Positions 1 to 6,694 of a DNA stretch of 6,850 nucleotides are shown piece after piece. The position numbers and the translations under genes were made by a program. The DNA is taken from assembly GCA_900553035.1 (NCBI GenBank), contig USCC01000109.1:1-6850 (forward strand), read 5' to 3'. Below the pieces are notes generated by a model, which was not told the DNA's origin, made no database searches, and was given only the letters and a program-made list of their open reading frames with translations. Origin of the DNA: an uncultured Rhodospirillaceae bacterium (lineage in GTDB: Bacteria; Pseudomonadota; Alphaproteobacteria; CAAGCB01; CAG-977). Position 1 is the stretch's first letter, and each line of letters begins with the position of its first letter.

Positions 1-420
1 TATACCCGTGAACGCTGGGTCGGCGCGAAGGGGCGTCGGACAACGTTGAACGGCCGGGAGATTGCAACCCGTCAGGGGGTGCCTCTGGAAAAAAGCGTCC
101 TGTACACAACGGGCGGCCGCGGCATGTTTTCCGAAGAGGAACAGGAACGTTTCAACGTTCTGGAAAGCCGCGTGAAACTGACGCGGTACAGCGCCGACAG
201 CTATGCTTACGGCCTTCTGGCGTTGGGGTGCGTTGACATTGTCTGCGAAGCGGGCATGAAGCTGTACGATTATGCGGCGCTTGTCCCCGTTGTCGAAGGG
301 GCGGGCGGTTTCATGTCCGACTGGGAAGGGCGGCCGCTGGGCGCGTCTTCGGACGGGCGTGTGCTGGCGCTGGGGGACAGGGAACTTTTCGGGGCGGTCG
401 CCGGAGCGCTGGACACATGA
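1..420 (+). CDS. hisN: Histidinol-phosphatase / inositol-monophosphatase family protein, C-terminal part (5' end outside window)
   Basis: The frame is open from the first base, so the gene starts upstream of the window; 139 C-terminal residues are visible, about half of the roughly 260 usual for the family. Reading through from base 1 gives 'RWVGAKGRRTTLNGRE', a conserved stretch of the IMPase-like HisN group, so an apparent TTG start at 46 is not the real start. Further on, 'LTRYSADSYAYGLLALG' and 'YDYAALVPVVEGAGG' follow; the Asp of YDY (codon at 268) corresponds to the metal-binding Asp of the WDxA motif in inositol monophosphatases. Family knowledge: Mg2+-dependent cytoplasmic phosphatases; this subgroup hydrolyses L-histidinol phosphate to histidinol, the penultimate part of histidine synthesis. 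A related sugar- or inositol-phosphate phosphatase is the alternative, since the N-terminal half is missing. The stop overlaps the yejA start (ATGA), implying cotranscription. Confidence 0.78.
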   Translation, partial: YTRERWVGAKGRRTTLNGREIATRQGVPLEKSVLYTTGGRGMFSEEEQERFNVLESRVKLTRYSADSYAYGLLALGCVDIVCEAGMKLYDYAALVPVVEGAGGFMSDWEGRPLGASSDGRVLALGDRELFGAVAGALDT

Positions 421-2315
421 GGCATTTTCTTCTTTTATTTCTGAGCATCTTTGTCATGGGCGCCGCGCCGCAGGCCGAAGCAAAGGAAAAAGTCGTTCCC
501 GTGCACGGGATCGCCATGCACGGCGCCCCGAAATATAAAAAAGGATTCAGAAACTTCGATTACGTCAATCCGAAAGCGCCGAAAGGCGGCGTTCTGCGAA
601 TGGCGGCTTTCGGAAGCTTTGATACCTTCAATCCGTATGTCATCAAAGGCACTCCGGCCGCGGGCGCGGGCATGCTTTACGACACGCTGATGGTCGAAGC
701 GGCGGACGAACCGTTTTCGGAATACGGCCTGTTGGCGGAAACCATCGAAATGCCGTCCGACCGGTCGTGGGTCGCCTTTACCCTGAACCCTGCGGCGAAG
801 TTTCATGACGGGACGCCCGTGACGGCGGAGGATGTCGTCTTTTCCTTCAATATCCTGAAAGAAAAGGGGCTGCCCATGTTCCGTTACTATTACGGCAACG
901 TCGCTCGGGTGACGGCGGAAGAAAAAGGGAGGGTTCTGTTTACTTTCAAGGAAGGAGACAATCACGAGCTTCCCCTGATTCTGGGACAGATGCCGGTTTT
1001 TCCGAAACATTACTGGGAAGGAAAGGATTTTGCCGCGACGACCCTGACGCCGCCGGTCGGTAGCGGGCCTTATAAAATCGCTGATTTTGAAACCGGGCGG
1101 TACGTGGTTCTGGAACGCGATCCCGGCTATTGGGCAAAGGATCTGCCGGTCATGCGCGGAACGGCGAATTTCGACCGCATCCGGTACGATTATTACCGGG
1201 ATACGACCGTTGCCGTGGAAGCCTTTAAAACCGGGGCGTTTGACCTGCGTGTCGAAAACGAGGCCAAAAAGTGGGCCTCGGCATACGGAACGCTTCCCGC
1301 TTTTGAAAAAGGGCTCCTGAAAAAAGCCGAATTCGGGCATGGCCTGCCGAGCGGGATGCAGGGCTTTGTTTTCAATACGCGCCGCCCTCTGTTCCGGGAT
1401 CGCCGGGTGCGGCAGGCGCTGGGGCTTGCGTTTGATTTCGAATGGTCGAATAAAAACCTTTTTTACGGCCTTTACCGGCGCACGCAGAGCTATTTCGACA
1501 ATTCCGAGCTGGCCGCGAAAGGCCTGCCGAAAAACGAAGAGCTGAAATTGCTGGAACAGTTTCGTGCCGAGTTGCCCGAAGACGTGTTCAAACGCCCGTT
1601 CGCGTTGCCCGCAACCGACGGTTCGGGCAACATCCGAGCCAACCTGTCCAGAGCCTTTACCCTTTTGGAGGAGGCGGGATGGACTGTACAAGACGGCGTT
1701 TTGAAGGACAGGGAGGGTCATCCTTTCGTTTTTGAAATCCTTCTCGACAGCACCTCGGCCGGCGCATGGGAGCGTGTGGCTCTGCCGTACGCGCGCAATT
1801 TGAAACGCCTGGGCATTGAAGCAAAAGTCCGCACCGTTGACCCGACACAGTATAAGAACCGGACGGACAGCTTTGATTATGACATGATCGTCCATATCTG
1901 GGGACAATCGACATCACCGGGGAACGAACAGCGTTATTTCTGGGGATCCGGAGCGGCAGACATGCCGGGCAGCCAGAATTATGCCGGCATTAAAAATCCG
2001 GCTGTCGACGCTTTGATCGAAAAAATCATTGAAGCGAAGGACCGTAACGCGCTGGTCGCGGCAGTACGCGCACTGGACCGGGTTCTTCTGTGGGAATACT
2101 ATGTCGTGCCGCATTGGTTCAGTCCGGTGAACCGTCTGGTCTACTGGAACAAATTCGGTATGCCGGATGTCCGTCTGATGAAAGGTGTCCAGTTGATGTC
2201 GTGGTGGGTTGACCCGGTTCGGGAAAAGACCCTGCGAAAGGAAAAACAGCGCGAAAGGGAAGCCGAAAAGGCAGAACGGCGGACGTTGTTTGAACGGCTG
2301 AAGGAATGGTTCTGA
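417..2315 (+). CDS. yejA: Periplasmic oligopeptide / microcin C-type substrate-binding protein (YejA-like)
   Basis: This is a 632-residue extracytoplasmic binding protein of the SBP_bac_5 (peptide/nickel) family. Residues 1-22 form a Sec signal peptide: a short basic start, a hydrophobic LLLFLSIFVMG core, and a signal peptidase I site after AEA. There is no lipobox Cys, so the mature protein should be soluble in the periplasm. YejA landmarks are 'HGAPKY..GF.NFDYVNPKAPKGG' (35-58), 'GSFDTFNPYVIKG' (66-78), 'FHDGTPVTAEDVVFSF' (129-144), 'GSGPYKI' (215-221) and 'NYAGIKNPAVDALIEKI' (521-537). The family delivers peptides, including microcin C in enterobacteria, to YejB/YejE/YejF. The start at 417 is supported by the signal peptide, the ATGA overlap with hisN, and GGAG at 403-406. 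Odd: residues 601-632 form a strongly charged, Lys/Glu/Arg-rich predicted helix ending in an amphipathic 'LFERLKEWF', beyond the conserved domain. The subfamily assignment is strong because the downstream genes match; the actual ligand is unknown. Confidence 0.93.
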   Translation: MRHFLLLFLSIFVMGAAPQAEAKEKVVPVHGIAMHGAPKYKKGFRNFDYVNPKAPKGGVLRMAAFGSFDTFNPYVIKGTPAAGAGMLYDTLMVEAADEPFSEYGLLAETIEMPSDRSWVAFTLNPAAKFHDGTPVTAEDVVFSFNILKEKGLPMFRYYYGNVARVTAEEKGRVLFTFKEGDNHELPLILGQMPVFPKHYWEGKDFAATTLTPPVGSGPYKIADFETGRYVVLERDPGYWAKDLPVMRGTANFDRIRYDYYRDTTVAVEAFKTGAFDLRVENEAKKWASAYGTLPAFEKGLLKKAEFGHGLPSGMQGFVFNTRRPLFRDRRVRQALGLAFDFEWSNKNLFYGLYRRTQSYFDNSELAAKGLPKNEELKLLEQFRAELPEDVFKRPFALPATDGSGNIRANLSRAFTLLEEAGWTVQDGVLKDREGHPFVFEILLDSTSAGAWERVALPYARNLKRLGIEAKVRTVDPTQYKNRTDSFDYDMIVHIWGQSTSPGNEQRYFWGSGAADMPGSQNYAGIKNPAVDALIEKIIEAKDRNALVAAVRALDRVLLWEYYVVPHWFSPVNRLVYWNKFGMPDVRLMKGVQLMSWWVDPVREKTLRKEKQREREAEKAERRTLFERLKEWF

Positions 2316-2316
2316 C

Positions 2317-3429
2317 ATGACGGGATATTTTCTGCGCCGTTTGGCTCTGGTGCCGCTGACTCTGTTCGGGATTATGGCGGTTAATTTTATTTTCATCCAG
2401 CTGGCTCCCGGCGGCCCGGTTGAACAGGTCATCGCGAAAATTCAGGGGGGAAACGACGCTGCGGCGCGTATCGCCGGGTCGGCCGGCGGCGCGGCGGAAG
2501 GGGCTTCGTCCGTCGGTATGCGGCAGGGCGGTGCGGCGGTGTCGAAATATCGCGGCGCCCAGGGGCTGGATCCCGCGCTGATTGCCGAGTTGGAAAAACA
2601 GTTCGGATTTGACAAGCCTCTGCATGTCCGCTTTTTCACCATGATGAAGAACTTCCTCTGTTTTGATTTCGGCAAAAGCTTTTACCGCGATACGGGAGTG
2701 GTTTCTCTTATCCTTGAAAAAATGCCGGTTTCCATGTCGCTGGGCATATGGACGACGCTGATTATTTATCTGGTTTCCATTCCGCTGGGCATCCGCAAGG
2801 CCGTGCGGGACGGGTCGAAATTTGACGCGGGAACCAGCTGGGCTCTTATCATCGGTTATGCGGTTCCGGCCTTTCTGTTTGCCATGATGCTGATCGTTGT
2901 TTTCTGCGGCGGCCGGTATCTGGACTGGTTTCCGCTGCGGGGGTTGGTCTCTGAGGGATGGGATAAAATGACCCTGTTTGAAAAAATCCGGGATTATTTC
3001 TGGCATCTGACATTGCCGGTGACAGCCATGGTCGCGGGCGGTTTTGCGGGGTTAACGATGCTGACAAAAAATTCCTTTATGGACGAGATTTCGAAGCAGT
3101 ACGTCCTGACGGCGCGAGCCAAGGGGCTGGACGAGCGGCGTATCCTGTATGGCCATGTTTTCCGCAACGCCATGCTGATTGTCGTCGCCGGCTTCCCCGC
3201 TGTCCTTGTCAGCATGCTGTTTACGGGGTCGGTTCTGATCGAAGTGATTTTCAGTCTGGACGGGATCGGGCTTCTGGGGTTTGAATCCGTCATGACGCGC
3301 GATTATCCGGTTGTGTTTGGTACACTTTACATTTTCGGGCTGATCGGGCTTCTGCTGAATCTGGCCAGCGATATGACCTATCATCTGATCGATCCGCGTA
3401 TTGATTTCGGAGGCCGGTATGAAAATTAA
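2317..3429 (+). CDS. yejB: Peptide ABC transporter permease YejB
   Basis: This inner-membrane permease of 370 residues is close to the length of E. coli YejB. Hydrophobic segments lie at about 9-30, 138-160, 173-199, 228-249, 284-312 and 330-352, giving the six-helix plan of OppB/DppB-type permeases. The N-terminal 'RRL..VPLTLFGIM..NF.F.QLAPGGPVE' is characteristic. A Gly/Ala-rich linker at about 44-80 precedes 'GLDPALIAELEKQFGFDKP'; such a linker is a normal trait of YejB. The EAA-type coupling loop that contacts the ATPase is at about 257-286 ('YVLTARAKGLDERRILYGHVFRNAM'-like region). The end, 'DPRIDFGGRYEN', also matches the family. YejB pairs with YejE to form the channel. The start ATG lies one base after the yejA stop; AAGGA at 2301-2305 is a plausible ribosome site. 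The end overlaps yejE by 11 bases, suggesting coupled synthesis of the two permease halves. Confidence 0.95.
   Translation: MTGYFLRRLALVPLTLFGIMAVNFIFIQLAPGGPVEQVIAKIQGGNDAAARIAGSAGGAAEGASSVGMRQGGAAVSKYRGAQGLDPALIAELEKQFGFDKPLHVRFFTMMKNFLCFDFGKSFYRDTGVVSLILEKMPVSMSLGIWTTLIIYLVSIPLGIRKAVRDGSKFDAGTSWALIIGYAVPAFLFAMMLIVVFCGGRYLDWFPLRGLVSEGWDKMTLFEKIRDYFWHLTLPVTAMVAGGFAGLTMLTKNSFMDEISKQYVLTARAKGLDERRILYGHVFRNAMLIVVAGFPAVLVSMLFTGSVLIEVIFSLDGIGLLGFESVMTRDYPVVFGTLYIFGLIGLLLNLASDMTYHLIDPRIDFGGRYEN
3409..3413 (+). promoter_or_regulatory. Ribosome binding site of yejE, inside the end of yejB
   Basis: GGAGG lies within the last yejB codons, five bases before the ATG at 3419. It decides that ATG over the in-frame TTG at 3401 and implies that ribosomes finishing yejB feed directly into yejE. 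Confidence 0.75.
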
Positions 3430-4447
3430 GCTTTCGGAACGGGCGCGGAGGCGTTGGGAAAGATTCAAGGCAAATCGGCGCGGATACAGGTCGCTGTGGA
3501 TATTCGTGTTCATTTTCGCCGTTTCCCTGTGCGCGGAGTTTGTCGCGAACGACAGGCCGCTTGTCATCCGGTATGACGGCCGGTGGTATTTTCCAATTGT
3601 CCGGACATATCCCGAAACGGCCTTTGGCGGGGCTTTCCCGACGGCGGCAGATTATCGCGATCCCTATCTTCAAAAACGGATTGAGGAAAAAGGATTCTAT
3701 ATTATGCCGCCCATTCCGTTCGGGTACGATACAATTAACTACGGTCTGAGCGAACCGGCGCCGTCGCCGCCGTCGCGGCAGAACTGGCTGGGGACGGACG
3801 ATCTGGGGCGTGATGTTTTGGCGCGGCTGATTTACGGCCTGCGTTTTTCACTGATTTTCGGTCTTCTGCTGACGGGTCTGTCATCGGCGGTCGGTATTTT
3901 TGCCGGAGCGGTTCAGGGGTATTTCGGCGGGCGGCTGGATCTGTTTGCCCAGAGGTTCCTTGAAATCTGGGGCAGTCTGCCGCAGTTGTTCATCCTGATA
4001 CTGGTTTCCAGCCTGATTGCGCCGGGGTTCTGGACACTTCTGCTTGTGCTTCTGCTGTTTTCGTGGACGGCGCTGGTGCCGGTTGTGCGAGCCGAATTTC
4101 TGCGTGCCCGGAATTTTGATTACGTGCGTGCGGCTCATGCGCTGGGGGTGCCGAACCGGGTCATTATTTTCCGGCATGTGTTTCCGAACGCCATGGTGGC
4201 GACGGTGACTTACCTGCCGTTCATTCTGTCCGGTGCCGTGGTGTCGCTGGCGGCGCTGGATTTTCTGGGGTTCGGACTGCCGCCGGGAGCGCCGTCTCTG
4301 GGCGAACTGGTGCGTCAGGGCAAGGATAATCTTCAGGCGCCGTGGCTGGGGATTTCGGCGTTTGTTGCTCTGGCTTCGCTTCTGACCGTTTTGGTCTTCA
4401 TTGGTGAGGCCGTGCGGGATGCTTTTAATCCGAGGAAAAACAAATGA
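3419..4447 (+). CDS. yejE: Peptide ABC transporter permease YejE
   Basis: This is the second inner-membrane permease, 342 residues from the ATG at 3419. An in-frame TTG at 3401 would add six residues, but GGAGG at 3409-3413 sits five bases before the ATG and the protein then begins with the expected short basic tail 'MKIKLSERARRRWERFK'. A first membrane helix at about 25-43 is followed by a long periplasmic segment (about 44-120), usual in YejE, then the OppC/DppC hallmark 'NWLGTDDLGRDVLARLIYGLR' (positions 122-142). More helices lie at about 143-165, 186-200, 203-223, 262-285 and 312-330. The EAA coupling loop is at about 226-258, including 'DYVRAAHALGVPNRVIIFRH'. YejE forms the heterodimeric translocation path with YejB. 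Its stop overlaps the yejF start (ATGA), so translation is probably coupled. Confidence 0.95.
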   Translation: MKIKLSERARRRWERFKANRRGYRSLWIFVFIFAVSLCAEFVANDRPLVIRYDGRWYFPIVRTYPETAFGGAFPTAADYRDPYLQKRIEEKGFYIMPPIPFGYDTINYGLSEPAPSPPSRQNWLGTDDLGRDVLARLIYGLRFSLIFGLLLTGLSSAVGIFAGAVQGYFGGRLDLFAQRFLEIWGSLPQLFILILVSSLIAPGFWTLLLVLLLFSWTALVPVVRAEFLRARNFDYVRAAHALGVPNRVIIFRHVFPNAMVATVTYLPFILSGAVVSLAALDFLGFGLPPGAPSLGELVRQGKDNLQAPWLGISAFVALASLLTVLVFIGEAVRDAFNPRKNK

Positions 4448-6042
4448 GCCTGCTTGACGTTGAAAACCTCTCTGTCCGTTTCGGAGATCTGCCGCCGGCG
4501 GTTCGGGATGTTTCCTTTTCCGTTGAAAAAGGCGAAACACTTGCTCTGGTCGGAGAAAGCGGTTCGGGCAAGTCCGTCACGGCTCTGTCGATTCTGCAGC
4601 TTCTGCCTTATCCGTACGCTTCGCATCCTTCGGGACGCATCCGTTTCGGCGGCCGCGAGCTGATCGGCGCCGCGCCGCAGGTTCTGCAGGATATTCGGGG
4701 CAACCGGATTTCCATGATTTTTCAGGAGCCGATGACCTCGCTCAACCCGCTTCATACGGTGGAGGCGCAGGTGGCGGAAACGCTGCTGGTGCATCGCGGA
4801 TGGCCAAAGGACAAAGCCCGCCGCCGTACGCTGGAACTGCTGGAGCTTGTTGGCCTCCGCCATCCCGAGGAACGTATGAATGCCCTTCCGCATCAGCTGT
4901 CCGGCGGCGAACGCCAGAGGGTCATGATTGCCATGGCGCTGGCGAACGAACCGGATCTGCTGATTGCCGATGAACCGACAACGGCGCTGGACGTGACGGT
5001 GCAGGCGCAGATACTGGAACTGCTCGGTCGGCTTCAGAAACGGTTCGGTATGGCGATGTTGTTCATTTCCCACGATCTGGACGTTGTCCGGCGGATTGCG
5101 CGCCGCGTCGCTGTCATGAAGGACGGCGCGATTGTCGAAACCGGCCCTGTTGAAAAGATACTGACCCATCCCGAACAGCCGTACACGCGGCTCTTGGTTG
5201 ATGCAAAGCCTTCGGGAAAGCCGGTGCATATCGGTTCTTCTGCCGGAACGGTCGTTTCGTGTTCGGACGTGACGGTGCGTTTTCCGCTGATCCGCAGTTT
5301 CTGGGGAAAAGTCCTGACTTCTCTGACAGCGGTTGACGGCGTTTCCCTGTTCATACGGGAAGGGCAGACGGTTGGCCTTGTCGGGGAAAGCGGGTCGGGC
5401 AAAAGTACGCTCGGCTTTTCGCTTTTGAAGCTCCAGCCCGCATCGGGGGAGGTCTTATTTGAGGGGCGTTCCGTGAATTCTCTGGGCAGAAAAGAGCTAC
5501 GGGAGTTGCGGGCAAAGATGCAGATTGTTTTTCAGGATCCGTATTCTTCTCTGAGTCCGCGTCTGAACATTGAGCAGATTGTCGGAGAGGGGCTGAGCAT
5601 CCATTATCCGGGACTTTCGCCGGCAGAACGACGGGAAAGGATTGCGGCGGCGCTACAGGATGTCGGATTGGACGACGGAATTGCGGAGCGTTACCCGCAC
5701 GAATTTTCGGGTGGCCAGCGTCAGCGTATCGCCCTGGCGCGTGCGCTGATACTGCGGCCGCGCTTTATTGTGCTGGACGAACCGACCAGTGCGCTGGATG
5801 TGTCCGTACAGGCTCGGATGGTTGCCCTGCTCAAAGACCTTCAGCGGCGTTACGGCATTGCGTATCTGTTCATCAGCCATGACATGCGGGTTGTCAGGGC
5901 TCTGGCGGACTATGTTTACGTCATGAAAAATGGTAAAATAGTTGAATCGGGCGCAAATCCGGCTATATTTGAAGAACCGAAGACGCCGTACGCACGGGAT
6001 TTGATGGCGGCCGCCTTTGATTTTAAAACACGCGGAGAATGA
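4444..6042 (+). CDS. yejF: Peptide ABC transporter ATP-binding protein with two fused nucleotide-binding domains (YejF)
   Basis: This 532-residue cytoplasmic ATPase has two complete ABC domains in one chain, as expected for YejF. Domain 1 (about 1-250) has Walker A 'GESGSGKS' at 37-44, Q-loop Gln 94, signature 'LSGGE' at 152-156, Walker B 'LLIADEP' ending near 178 with catalytic Glu 177, and switch His 210. Domain 2 (about 270-525) has Walker A 'GESGSGKST' at 314-322, Q-loop Gln 364, signature 'FSGGQ' at 421-425, Walker B 'FIVLDEP' at 441-447 with Glu 446, and switch His 479. Both sites keep every catalytic element, so both should hydrolyse ATP. Each domain ends with the oligopeptide-transporter C-terminal motif ('HPEQPYTRLL' and 'EPKTPYARDLM'). 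It powers import through YejB/YejE. The start is supported by the ATGA overlap with yejE and by GAGGA at 4432-4436, seven bases upstream. Confidence 0.96.
   Translation: MSLLDVENLSVRFGDLPPAVRDVSFSVEKGETLALVGESGSGKSVTALSILQLLPYPYASHPSGRIRFGGRELIGAAPQVLQDIRGNRISMIFQEPMTSLNPLHTVEAQVAETLLVHRGWPKDKARRRTLELLELVGLRHPEERMNALPHQLSGGERQRVMIAMALANEPDLLIADEPTTALDVTVQAQILELLGRLQKRFGMAMLFISHDLDVVRRIARRVAVMKDGAIVETGPVEKILTHPEQPYTRLLVDAKPSGKPVHIGSSAGTVVSCSDVTVRFPLIRSFWGKVLTSLTAVDGVSLFIREGQTVGLVGESGSGKSTLGFSLLKLQPASGEVLFEGRSVNSLGRKELRELRAKMQIVFQDPYSSLSPRLNIEQIVGEGLSIHYPGLSPAERRERIAAALQDVGLDDGIAERYPHEFSGGQRQRIALARALILRPRFIVLDEPTSALDVSVQARMVALLKDLQRRYGIAYLFISHDMRVVRALADYVYVMKNGKIVESGANPAIFEEPKTPYARDLMAAAFDFKTRGE
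6034..6038 (+). promoter_or_regulatory. Ribosome binding site of fliN, inside the end of yejF
   Basis: GGAGA overlaps the last two sense codons of yejF, five bases before the ATG at 6044. It supports that start and makes fliN an integral member of the yej unit rather than an independently translated neighbour. Confidence 0.7.
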
Positions 6043-6043
6043 C

Positions 6044-6352
6044 ATGGCAGACGAAAACGATGAACTGAAAAATACGGTGCTCCAGCGCGCTTTCGGCAAT
6101 GAATCCGTCATGAACGTCAAGGTCGAGGTCTCTGTCGTTCTGGGGCGGTCGATGCTTCGCGTTTATCAGCTTTTGAAACTGGGGCGCGGGGCTGTGATTG
6201 AGCTGAACCAGCGGACGAATGATCCGGTCGAAGTGCTGGCCAATGAAATTCCCATTGCCAAAGGCGAAGTGATCGTGACGGATGACGGCAAAATCGGTGT
6301 GACTTTGACGGATCTGATCAAATCGCGCGAAAATGAAAACAGGGACAGCTAG
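6044..6352 (+). CDS. fliN: Flagellar motor switch protein FliN
   Basis: This is a 102-residue single-domain protein of the FliN/SpoA (surface presentation of antigens) family. A short N-terminal leader (1-20) precedes the core at about 23-92: 'VMNVKVEVSVVLGRSMLRV', then 'QLLKLGRGAVIELNQRTNDP', then 'VEVLANEIPIAKGEVIV' and 'KIGVTLTDLIK'. The pattern is that of FliN from alphaproteobacteria. Known role: FliN multimers together with FliM form the cytoplasmic C-ring that sets rotation direction and helps dock the export apparatus; the same fold occurs in type III secretion C-rings. The ATG at 6044 is preferred over an upstream in-frame ATT because GGAGA lies at 6034-6038 and only one base separates it from the yejF stop. 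No fliM, fliG or other flagellar gene is present in the window. A truncated C-ring paralogue or a SpoA protein of another machine is possible but less likely. Confidence 0.88.
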   Translation: MADENDELKNTVLQRAFGNESVMNVKVEVSVVLGRSMLRVYQLLKLGRGAVIELNQRTNDPVEVLANEIPIAKGEVIVTDDGKIGVTLTDLIKSRENENRDS

Positions 6353-6400
6353 CGGGAGTGCGCCGAGGTAAAGCCGGAGGACGATCCTGGAACGGAAACG

Positions 6401-6429
6401 CCGCGGAAACAGAGCCGCGGTTTTTCTTT
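6401..6429 (+). terminator. Rho-independent terminator of the hisN-yejABEF-fliN unit
   Basis: CCGCGG at 6401-6406 and CCGCGG at 6415-6420 form a six-pair all-GC stem around the eight-base loop AAACAGAG, directly followed by TTTTTCTTT. It lies about 50 bases after the fliN stop and fits as the end of the transcription unit. The stem is short but fully GC, and the T-run is interrupted once by C. Confidence 0.8.
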
Positions 6430-6506
6430 ATCCGGCGGAAGCGGATGCCGGTGAGAGGAGGCTGTTTCCGGGTCTTTGCTTTTCAGAAATGTACGGACGG
6501 CCGTGA

Positions 6507-6542
6507 TGCGGAAGGAGGATTCCGCAAGCCCTGTGCTTTTTT
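6507..6542. other. Perfect 7-bp hairpin with GGAGGA loop, followed by a T-run
   Basis: TGCGGAA (6507-6513) and TTCCGCA (6520-6526) are exact reverse complements around the six-base loop GGAGGA. Six Ts lie at 6537-6542, ten bases beyond the stem, rather far for a classical intrinsic terminator. On the - strand the same hairpin exposes TCCTCC, the anti-Shine-Dalgarno sequence. The pairing is directly visible. A role as terminator, sRNA element or protein-binding RNA loop is inference. Confidence 0.5.
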
Positions 6543-6558
6543 CATTCCGCAGATTTTG

Positions 6559-6576
6559 CTCAAAACATGTTTTGAG
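6559..6576. repeat. 18-bp perfect palindrome
   Basis: CTCAAAACATGTTTTGAG is its own reverse complement over all 18 bases; the flanking bases are not complementary. As DNA it resembles a dimeric regulator operator; as RNA it would be a 7-bp, AU-rich stem with a CATG loop. No gene start is visible immediately on either side, so no target can be assigned. Confidence 0.55.
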
Positions 6577-6644
6577 GATGAGCTGACGTTTTATTTGTTT
6601 TTAAAAAAGAGAACCGATTGGATTTGCACTGAAAAAGCCAGATG

Positions 6645-6660
6645 CGGCACGGTCATTGAA
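6645..6660 (+). promoter_or_regulatory. Weak sigma-54 (RpoN)-like promoter match
   Basis: CGGCACG, four bases, then TTGAA resembles the -24/-12 consensus TGGCACG-N4-TTGCW, with GG and the -12 G at correct spacing. Two positions differ: the first T, and the C of the -12 GC, which is normally well conserved. If real, transcription would begin near 6671 and run into the tandem repeats. It is a single pattern match, with no enhancer site seen. Confidence 0.15.
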
Positions 6661-6694
6661 TTAAAAGGCACTTTTCGAGGATCCTTCTTTTTTT

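Noticed and set aside
435..1907. 490-codon open frame on the - strand opposite yejA
   Set aside because: It lies wholly opposite a certain gene, its translation has no recognisable domain and is rich in Arg/Phe/Pro typical of antisense shadows of GC-biased codons, and it has no ribosome site context worth noting.
2446..2556. Gly/Ala-rich stretch in YejB that looks like a low-complexity insertion
   Set aside because: A flexible Gly-rich linker between the first helix and the conserved 'GLDP' segment is a normal feature of YejB proteins, so it is not an anomaly.
4333..5229. 298-codon open frame on the - strand opposite yejE/yejF
   Set aside because: Same reason: an antisense shadow over two well-supported genes, composition dominated by His/Arg/Gln with no family resemblance.
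4552..5405. Near-identical 'GESGSGKS' Walker A motifs suggesting an internal duplication in yejF
   Set aside because: The two-domain fused ATPase is the ancestral architecture of YejF; the duplication is old and family-wide, not a local event.
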